From positions 1-9,253 of the forward strand of contig CAKVMJ010000036.1 of NCBI GenBank assembly GCA_934772445.1: a stretch of 9,253 nucleotides of DNA, written 5' to 3'. Each line of letters starts with the position of its first letter. Positions within the stretch are counted from its first letter, which is position 1. A program made the translations under genes and the position numbers. This stretch comes from an uncultured Clostridia bacterium. Its GTDB lineage: Bacteria; Bacillota; Clostridia; Christensenellales; UBA1242. Below the pieces are notes generated by a model. It saw only the letters and a list, made by a program, of their open reading frames with translations, ran no database searches and was not told the origin of the DNA. Positions 1 through 5,742 of this stretch are shown here, piece by piece.

Positions 1-19
1 AAAATAAGGAGGTGTAACA

Positions 20-217
20 ATGATAGCACCTAAGGGAAAAGTTTCAAAAGCAAGGCGTAATTCTAGAAAAGCAAACTGGAAAATTACTGCACCTTCTTTA
101 GTTGAGTGTCCTCATTGTCATCAATTAAAAGCACCACATATTGTTTGCAAACAATGTGGATATTATGATGGCGAAGAAAAAGTTAAAGTCGCTAAAGAAA
201 AGAAAGAAAATAATTAA
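20..217 (+). CDS. rpmF: 50S ribosomal protein L32
   Basis: Structural protein of the large ribosomal subunit, 65 residues. The N-terminus has the L32 signature PKGKVSKARRNSRKANW (residues 4-20), basic and rRNA-binding. It is followed by a zinc ribbon with two CxxC knuckles, C30-P-H-C33 and C43-K-Q-C46, so this is the zinc-binding (C+) form rather than the zinc-free paralogue that some Bacillota induce under zinc limitation. The Lys/Glu-rich tail makes it slightly longer than the usual 57-60 residues. The start is fixed by a near-perfect Shine-Dalgarno, AAGGAGGTG at 6-14, five bases before the ATG. In many Bacillota rpmF follows a YceD/DUF177 gene, which would lie upstream of the window. A terminator follows directly, so rpmF ends its transcript and is not joined to plsX/fabH here. 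Confidence 0.97.
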   Translation: MIAPKGKVSKARRNSRKANWKITAPSLVECPHCHQLKAPHIVCKQCGYYDGEEKVKVAKEKKENN

Positions 218-261
218 TCATTTAACCTTTAATAGGGGAAATATTAATTTAATAGAGAATG

Positions 262-303
262 AAAAACGCTAACAATTAATTTTGCTAGTGTTTTTTGTTT
301 TTT
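262..303 (+). terminator. intrinsic terminator of rpmF
   Basis: The left arm 262-274 (AAAAACGCTAACA) pairs with the right arm 283-295 (TGCTAGTGTTTTT). The 13 positions include one G-U pair and one A-C mismatch, around an 8-nt loop. A T-tract running to about 303 follows. It sits 44 bases after the rpmF stop. Confidence 0.85.
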
Positions 304-385
304 AATGTAAATTTTATATTTTAATAAGAATTTCATTGTAAATATCTTTAAAATTATAGATGAAAATTAAATAATCAATAAAAAA

Positions 386-420
386 GCCAATAAATTTTTA
401 ATTATTGGCAGTTTTTATTT
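386..420 (+). terminator. second terminator-like hairpin
   Basis: GCCAATAA (386-393) pairs perfectly with TTATTGGC (402-409) around an 8-nt loop. It is flanked by an A-run at 380-385 and a T-rich stretch at 412-420, so it could work in both directions. No minus-strand gene is seen, so it is probably a backup terminator insulating the next promoter. The -35 of that promoter begins inside its T-rich tail. Confidence 0.6.
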
Positions 421-447
421 GACTAAAAAAGAAAAAAATGTTAGAAT
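419..447 (+). promoter_or_regulatory. probable sigma-A promoter of the LRR gene (extended -10)
   Basis: TTGACT at 419-424 (5 of 6 matches to TTGACA), a 17-nt spacer, and TAGAAT at 442-447 (5 of 6 matches to TATAAT). A TG at 439-440 gives the extended -10 form TGTTAGAAT. The start point would be near 454. This is much the best promoter match in the gap; a TAGAAT at 522-527 has no -35 and is too close to the ribosome binding site. Confidence 0.7.
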
Positions 448-463
448 TGTTGTGAAGGATAAA

Positions 464-475
464 ATTGTGCACAAT
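464..475. promoter_or_regulatory. perfect 12-bp palindrome, possible operator
   Basis: ATTGTGCACAAT is identical to its own reverse complement. It lies about 10-20 bases downstream of the predicted start point, a classical place for a repressor to block transcription. It has no loop and no T-tract, so it is not a terminator. The binding protein is unknown and the match could be chance. Confidence 0.4.
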
Positions 476-550
476 CTAAGTTTTGTTTCAATTTTAAATA
501 TGCATTTTTATTTCTTAAGATTAGAATAATAAATATAAGGAAGAAGAAAA

Positions 551-3500
551 ATGGTAAGAGTAAAAGCAAATCCAAAATATATGTTTAAAATTTTAACTAC
601 ATTATCTGCAATGGTTCTATTATCTATAATAATGATAATGGGTTTCTGGGCTGCCACAATCCAAACCACAACTATCTCTTCAACTATTTCATTTACAGCT
701 ACAGATGTTGATGTAAATATAGTTGGAGTGGTAACAGGTTCTGAAACACCAGTGGCTACATACACAACTAATATTTCAGATAAAGAATTTGATACAGTTT
801 CAAAATCTTGGGATTTAGGACAGCTATTATTTAGTGGAACAACTAAAGCTCCAATAGTAATAGGCTTGGCAGTGAGAAATAACGGAATAGATACAAATCC
901 ATATATCACTTGCGAAGTGGTAGGCGATGTACCAAGTAATGTAAAGGTAAGATATTCTCAAATAGGTGGAGAGAATGCTATTCCATATAGCCAAGTGGTA
1001 TCTGCAAATGAATTTTCTTCTGCTTTAATATCTTCATTCCAAGCAGAATCAAGCCAAACAGCAGTTGGCGGAATATCTATTCCAGCATATAACCCATCAA
1101 GTACAAATAATCTAACCACAGGCAAAGTATTCTATTACCAAATCGAATTTTCAATTATAGATTTCAACCAAGCAGTGGATAGCTTTAATCTAGCCTTAGG
1201 AATGACAATTCAATCAAATAGGCTTCCAGAGAGGGATTCAGTTTACCAAGTGGAATCTAAGGTGGATAGTTCATCTCCAACTGAAGGTGGTAATTGCGGT
1301 TATGAGGTGATTAATAGCACAAGCTCTAGTTCCACAATTAAGTTTGTAGCGGAAGTGGAAGAAGGCTATGAATTTGATGGTTGGTACATAAAAGATAACT
1401 CAGATAATGCAAGCGATAGAATTTCTTCCGACCCAGTATTTATAACCAGCACAAACGCCGATGTAACATACTATGCAAAATGGAAAAAAGCAAGAAAAGT
1501 AAGCTTTGTTGTTGATGGAGTAAATAAAGGTACGACCAATTATACCTCAGGTACAGTTAGCGATTTTGCATCTGCTTATGAGCCAACTCCTTATTCCACA
1601 GGCTGGTTCTTAAATGAAGAACTAACCCAAGTGGCAAAAGATGATTATTTAAGTACGGACACCGAAACTTCTCCAGTTACTCTATATTGCCGTACTGCAT
1701 CTATTACTGGCTTAACCTTTACCCTTGCTTCAGATGGCAATTCATATTTGGTAGCAGGTGAAAGCGAAACATCTCCAAGCGGAGAAGTAGTTCTTCCAAA
1801 TAAATACGAAGGCAAACCGGTTAGTGGATTTGTTAAAGGAAGTTCTTCAAGTCCAACATTTAAAAAGAATACAAATATAACTAGTGTAGTGTTATCTAAT
1901 AACATAGTTGAAATTGCCAATTATACTTTTCGTAATTCTACGAAAATTACAAATGTTACAATACCAGATTGTGTGATAAGTATAGGAAATTCTGCGTTTT
2001 CTTTTTGTACTGGATTAACAAGTGTAACAATTGGAAATAGTGTAAAAAGTATAGAAACTGCCGCATTTCAACATTGTAGTGGATTAACTGGTACATTAAC
2101 AATACCAGATAGTGTAACCAGCATAGGATCTTATGCATTTAATAGTTGTAGCGGATTAACTGGTACATTAACAATACCAGATAGTGTAACAAGCATAGGA
2201 GGTCTTGCATTTTCACTTTGTGGTGGATTAACAGGTATTTTAACAATACCAAATAGTGTAACAAGTATAGGAAGTGGTGCATTTTCTGGTTGTAGCGGAT
2301 TAACTAGTATTGTAGTTGCAAGTGGAAATACAAAATATGATAGCAGAAATAATTGCAATGCAATAATAGAAACCTCTAGTAATACATTAGTTCAAGGTTG
2401 TATGAATACAATTATACCAAATAGTGTAACAAGTATAGAAGATTCTGCATTTAGTGGTTGTAGTGGATTAACAAGTATAGAAATCCCAAATAGCGTAACA
2501 ATCTTAGGTGTTGGTGCTTTTTATAATTGTAGCGGATTAACAAGTATAGAAATACCAAATAGTGTAACAAGTATAGGAAATTCTGCATTTGAAAGTTGTA
2601 GTAGATTAACAAATGTAACGATTGGAAATAGTGTAAAAAGTATAGGTTCTGCCGCATTTCAAAATTGTAGTGGATTAACAGGTACATTAACAATACCCAA
2701 TAGTGTAACAAGTATAGGAAGACAGGCATTTACTGATTGTAGTGGATTAACAAATGTAACGATTGGAAATAGTGTAAAAAGTATAGAAACTTCTGTATTT
2801 AATGGTTGTAGTGGGTTAACAGGTATAGAAATACCAAATACTGTAACAAGTATAGGAAGTGGTGCATTTGGTTATTGCACTGGTTTAACAAAAATATTTA
2901 TACCGATATCTGTTACAACAATTTCAGCATCATCCTATTATAGTGGTATATTTTATAGTTGCTCTTCAGGTCTTAAAATTTATTGTGAGGCATCATCAAA
3001 GCCAAGCGGTTGGGGAACTTATTGGAATTATAGAACTAAGTCAGCAATTCATACAACTTATTGGGGACAAACAATTGAAGATCTTACAGGTACTCCAGAT
3101 AAATTAACATTTACATTAAATTCCGATGGTAGTAGCTATTCAGTTAAAGCAAAAAGTACATCTATTACAGGAAAAGTTGTTATTCCTGATACTTATGAAG
3201 GAAAACCTGTTACAACTATAGAAAATGATGCATTTACAAATTGTAATAGTGTAACAAACATAGTAATACCAAATAGCGTAACAAGTATAGGAAATTCTGC
3301 ATTTAGAGGTTGTAGTGGATTAACAGGTACATTAACAATACCAAATAGCGTAACAAGTATAGGAGATTATACCTTTTATAGTTGTAGTAAACTAACAAGT
3401 ATAACAATACCAAATAGCGTAACAAGTATAGGAGAATATACCTTTTATGAATGTAGTGGATTAACAAGCATAGAAATACCAGATAGTGTAACTAATATAG

Positions 3501-4453
3501 GAGATTGTGCATTTGAATATTGTAGTGGATTAACAAGCATAGAAATACCAGATAGTGTAACTAATATGGGAGGTTATGTATTTCGTGGATGTAGAGGATT
3601 AACAAGTGTAACAATAGGGAATAGAGTAACTAGTATAGGATCTCATGCATTTCAGAATTGTAGCAGATTAACAAATGTAACGATTGGAAATAGTGTAACA
3701 AGTATAGGAATTTCGGCTTTTCAAAGTTGTACTAGCTTAACAGAAATATTTATACCTAAATCTGTTACAACCATTTCTGCTTCATCAAATACATCTAGTT
3801 CTCCATTTTATTCTTGTTCTTCAACTTTAACAATCTTTTGTGAGGTTGATTCAAAACCAGATGGTTGGGATAGTAATTGGTGTTATTATAGTAGTTATAA
3901 TATGTTAGTGTCTTACTGGGGTCAAGCCAAAGAATGTCTTGATAGTCCGTTTATATTTAAGTTGGAAGGAGATAAAGCTTCTTATAGTCTTTATCATGTT
4001 AAAGATAAAACTGTTAGTGGTACCTTAACTTTTCCTAGCGCATATAATGGAAAACCTGTCACTGCAATTTATAATAGAGGATTTTCTGGATGTACCAATT
4101 TAACAAGCATTATAATTCCCAATAGTGTAACGACTATAGGAAGTTATGCTTTTTCTGGCTGTACAAATTTAACAAATGTAGAAATACCAGATAGTGTAAC
4201 AAATATAGGACTAAACACATTTGAAGATTGTAGTAGTTTAGTAAAAATATATATCCCTAGATCTGTTACATCCATTGGAGGATCATCAAGGTATTCAACA
4301 TCTCCATTTTATAATTGCTCTTCAACATTAAAGATTTATTGTGGTGCATCATCAAAACCAAGAAACTGGGGAACTTATTGGAATTATTACGCTTCAGGTA
4401 AAACATTAAGTGTTACTTGGGGTTACACCCGTGAGCAATTCAATGCTTTATAG
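551..4453 (+). CDS. exported BspA-like leucine-rich-repeat protein with three capped LRR blocks
   Basis: A 1300-residue surface or secreted protein of the BspA-type LRR family (LRR_5-like), whose known members bind host proteins or mediate adhesion; no enzymatic role is visible. Domain order: a hydrophobic signal or anchor segment (about 14-35); a beta-rich domain without a firm assignment (about 45-229); two Listeria-Bacteroides/InlB-B-type repeats (about 230-382; GYEFDGWY at 272-279 and YYAKWK at 307-312 are diagnostic); then LRR blocks at about 388-850, 852-1130 and 1134-1300. Each block opens with a FTLxSDGxSY-like strand and a YxGKPV motif. Each then runs 23-24-residue repeats of the form IPxSVTSIGxxAFxxCSGLT and ends in a cap (IYCxASSKPxxW, for example 810-821 and 1262-1273). 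Residues about 591-621 form the DSRNNCNAIIE island seen in many BspA proteins. There is no LPXTG motif or C-terminal membrane segment. AAGGAAG seven bases upstream supports the start. The gene has its own promoter and terminator. Confidence 0.92.
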   Translation: MVRVKANPKYMFKILTTLSAMVLLSIIMIMGFWAATIQTTTISSTISFTATDVDVNIVGVVTGSETPVATYTTNISDKEFDTVSKSWDLGQLLFSGTTKAPIVIGLAVRNNGIDTNPYITCEVVGDVPSNVKVRYSQIGGENAIPYSQVVSANEFSSALISSFQAESSQTAVGGISIPAYNPSSTNNLTTGKVFYYQIEFSIIDFNQAVDSFNLALGMTIQSNRLPERDSVYQVESKVDSSSPTEGGNCGYEVINSTSSSSTIKFVAEVEEGYEFDGWYIKDNSDNASDRISSDPVFITSTNADVTYYAKWKKARKVSFVVDGVNKGTTNYTSGTVSDFASAYEPTPYSTGWFLNEELTQVAKDDYLSTDTETSPVTLYCRTASITGLTFTLASDGNSYLVAGESETSPSGEVVLPNKYEGKPVSGFVKGSSSSPTFKKNTNITSVVLSNNIVEIANYTFRNSTKITNVTIPDCVISIGNSAFSFCTGLTSVTIGNSVKSIETAAFQHCSGLTGTLTIPDSVTSIGSYAFNSCSGLTGTLTIPDSVTSIGGLAFSLCGGLTGILTIPNSVTSIGSGAFSGCSGLTSIVVASGNTKYDSRNNCNAIIETSSNTLVQGCMNTIIPNSVTSIEDSAFSGCSGLTSIEIPNSVTILGVGAFYNCSGLTSIEIPNSVTSIGNSAFESCSRLTNVTIGNSVKSIGSAAFQNCSGLTGTLTIPNSVTSIGRQAFTDCSGLTNVTIGNSVKSIETSVFNGCSGLTGIEIPNTVTSIGSGAFGYCTGLTKIFIPISVTTISASSYYSGIFYSCSSGLKIYCEASSKPSGWGTYWNYRTKSAIHTTYWGQTIEDLTGTPDKLTFTLNSDGSSYSVKAKSTSITGKVVIPDTYEGKPVTTIENDAFTNCNSVTNIVIPNSVTSIGNSAFRGCSGLTGTLTIPNSVTSIGDYTFYSCSKLTSITIPNSVTSIGEYTFYECSGLTSIEIPDSVTNIGDCAFEYCSGLTSIEIPDSVTNMGGYVFRGCRGLTSVTIGNRVTSIGSHAFQNCSRLTNVTIGNSVTSIGISAFQSCTSLTEIFIPKSVTTISASSNTSSSPFYSCSSTLTIFCEVDSKPDGWDSNWCYYSSYNMLVSYWGQAKECLDSPFIFKLEGDKASYSLYHVKDKTVSGTLTFPSAYNGKPVTAIYNRGFSGCTNLTSIIIPNSVTTIGSYAFSGCTNLTNVEIPDSVTNIGLNTFEDCSSLVKIYIPRSVTSIGGSSRYSTSPFYNCSSTLKIYCGASSKPRNWGTYWNYYASGKTLSVTWGYTREQFNAL
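1961..2899 (+). repeat. LRR repeat array of block 1 (12 units of 69-72 bp)
   Basis: Twelve consecutive 23- or 24-codon repeats (residues 471-783), interrupted once by the BspA island after the fifth unit, and followed by the capping repeat IPISVTTIS. Units start IP or IG; IGNSVK units alternate with IPxSVT units in parts. DNA conservation is high: the 40-bp stretch at 2605-2644 is repeated exactly at 2746-2785, an offset of 141 bp, or two units. Confidence 0.85.
3266..3751 (+). repeat. LRR repeat array of block 2 (7 units)
   Basis: Seven regular repeats (residues 906-1067), followed by the capping repeat IPKSVTTIS. A 47-bp stretch at 3452-3498 recurs without change at 3521-3567, exactly 69 bp (one unit) later. 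Most of the block 1 duplicated segment also occurs here from 3667. Confidence 0.85.
4115..4252 (+). repeat. LRR repeat array of block 3 (2 units)
   Basis: Two 23-residue repeats (residues 1189-1234), then the capping repeat IPRSVTSIG and the final cap. At DNA level it has diverged more from the consensus than blocks 1 and 2. Confidence 0.75.
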
Positions 4454-4483
4454 AATTTTTAGAATAGATTTTGTTTAAAATAT

Positions 4484-4523
4484 AAGATGATAAGAGGTTT
4501 AAAACTTTTATCATCTTTTTTTT
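4484..4523 (+). terminator. intrinsic terminator of the LRR gene
   Basis: AAGATGATAAGAG (4484-4496) pairs with CTTTTATCATCTT (4505-4517), 13 pairs with one G-U, around an 8-nt loop. A T-run to 4523 follows. It lies 30 bases after the stop codon. Confidence 0.9.
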
Positions 4524-4553
4524 GTTAATTTTTCTATTATTGTTAATTTTAAT

Positions 4554-4581
4554 TTGATAAACTTTTAACTTATGCTAAAAT
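4554..4581 (+). promoter_or_regulatory. sigma-A promoter of the DeoB-like/lipoprotein unit
   Basis: TTGATA at 4554-4559 (5 of 6 matches), a 16-nt spacer, and TAAAAT at 4576-4581 (5 of 6) preceded by TGC at 4573-4575, giving an extended -10 TGCTAAAAT. The predicted start is near 4588, giving a leader of about 24 nt. It comes right after the LRR terminator, so the downstream genes are transcribed independently of the LRR gene. Confidence 0.75.
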
Positions 4582-4611
4582 TAAATTGAAAAAGTATATG
4601 GAAAAGGGAAA

Positions 4612-5730
4612 ATGAGATTTTTTATTTTTGTTATAAATGGATTAGGTGTTGGCAATTTAAGCGATGTTAATTCTCGCAGTCTTTTTTGCAATTCTTATGA
4701 TGATATTAATAAAAAATTAATTATCAACACAACTAATTTAAAAAAGCTTGGTATTTGCAGTATTGATACCGTTCAAACTAGAATAGAGTATGCACCCTTA
4801 GGTTCTTATGGCAAGGCGAGAACCAGCGGAATTAGTAAAGGCATACTTTTTGATTATCTTGAACTTATGGGTTATAAGCAAAAAAAGATAAACAAAAACG
4901 AGTTTGGTGGGTTATGCAATAAATCTATAAAAAGACTTGAAAAGAAAGTTGGATTGAGTTTTTTATGCAATAAGAAATATGAAAACTTAAAAGCAATTGA
5001 AGATTATGGCAATGAGCATATAAAAACTGGCAGACCAATTATTAATATTTCTGAAGATAACATTCTTCAATTAACTGCTAATCTTAATATTATGACAAAA
5101 GAAAGGTTATTTGAGATAGCCGAGAAGATTTGCGAAAATCTAACTTTAGATGATGGCATTAGCAAGGTGGTTGCACGACCATTCTATAGCAATGGCAACA
5201 CTTATCTTAGAACATTAATCCGCAAGGATTGTTATTTCAAACCATCAATCAGGCTAGATATTGAGAAGTTTGCAAAGAAATATAAAGTTATTATGATGAA
5301 CGATTTTGCAAGCATTTTTGAAAAGGCAAGAAATATTCATCGTTTGGAAGTTGAGAACGATGATGATGCTATGGGGCAACTTTTGAATGTTTTTGAATTG
5401 AAATTTGATGGATTGGTTTTCTGCAACATTTCTGAATTATTGCATTATGGAAAAAAGCACGATGTAACTAATTACGGAATGGAACTTGAGAGAATTGATA
5501 GATATATCTATTCCTTAATTGGCAAAATGGTGGAAAATGATAATGTTATTATTCTAGGTAACCATTCAGCAAATCCAACTATTTCATCTTTCCAAACAGG
5601 AATTGAATATTCTCCAATTTTAGCGATTGGGCCTCAAATTGAGAAAAACTACGATTTAAAAACTTTAAATTATGATGAAATATTTTTAAGAGTAAAGAAA
5701 ATACTAGAAGAAAAGGCTGAAAAATTTTAA
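4612..5730 (+). CDS. phosphopentomutase (DeoB)-like protein with degenerate active site, probable pseudoenzyme
   Basis: A 372-residue cytoplasmic protein (no signal peptide) of the alkaline phosphatase/phosphopentomutase superfamily; DeoB enzymes are about 390-400 residues and interconvert ribose-1- and ribose-5-phosphate. Family landmarks are clear along the whole length: NEHIKTGRPI (134-143), the strand ISEDNILQLTA, VVARPF (186-191), the NDFASIF stretch, YGKKHDV (279-285), NHSANPT (317-323) and EYSPILAIGP (332-341). The catalytic positions are not conserved. The first Asp of the usual LDSVGIG is Asn9 in VINGLGVG. The usual DTTTGHWE loop carrying the phosphorylated Thr is GILFDYLE (77-84). 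YGHRRD is YGKKHD. ADHGNDPT is GNHSANPT. The DHTREY stretch is QTGIEY. Mutase activity is therefore unlikely. The frame is intact, with a short-spaced AAGGG site before the ATG, so it is maintained. The next gene starts 12 bp later and encodes a lipoprotein. No nucleoside-pathway genes are nearby. Confidence 0.82.
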   Translation: MRFFIFVINGLGVGNLSDVNSRSLFCNSYDDINKKLIINTTNLKKLGICSIDTVQTRIEYAPLGSYGKARTSGISKGILFDYLELMGYKQKKINKNEFGGLCNKSIKRLEKKVGLSFLCNKKYENLKAIEDYGNEHIKTGRPIINISEDNILQLTANLNIMTKERLFEIAEKICENLTLDDGISKVVARPFYSNGNTYLRTLIRKDCYFKPSIRLDIEKFAKKYKVIMMNDFASIFEKARNIHRLEVENDDDAMGQLLNVFELKFDGLVFCNISELLHYGKKHDVTNYGMELERIDRYIYSLIGKMVENDNVIILGNHSANPTISSFQTGIEYSPILAIGPQIEKNYDLKTLNYDEIFLRVKKILEEKAEKF

Positions 5731-5742
5731 GGAGGGAAACTA

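Larger units (their letters stand above)
218..550. other. intergenic region between rpmF and the LRR gene
   Basis: Very AT-rich, with no credible ORF. It holds two hairpins (262-303 and 386-420), an extended -10 promoter (419-447), a 12-bp palindrome (464-475) and the ribosome binding site of the next gene (AAGGAAG, 537-543). I see no structure in 304-378. The inferred leader of the LRR gene is about 97 nt. Confidence 0.7.

Noticed and set aside
522..530. TAGAATAAT as the -10 box of the LRR gene
   Set aside because: No -35 at a usable distance, and the start point would fall at the edge of the ribosome binding site; the 419-447 promoter is far better.
508..909. 133-codon reverse-strand ORF opposite the start of the LRR gene
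   Set aside because: A shadow of the clearly real + strand gene, with no ribosome binding site, and it runs through that gene's leader.
1645..2729. Several reverse-strand ORFs of 60-92 codons under the LRR array
   Set aside because: Their repetitive Leu/Tyr/His-rich products are the mirror of the 69-bp repeats; they overlap the real gene and lack ribosome binding sites.
1961..4252. CRISPR-like regular repetition
   Set aside because: The period is 69-72 bp, every unit stays in frame inside one long ORF, and there are no unique spacers; the repeats encode LRRs.
4612..5730. A functional deoB assignment
   Set aside because: Family membership is clear, but the metal-binding and phospho-Thr motifs do not match, so naming it a working phosphopentomutase would overstate the evidence.
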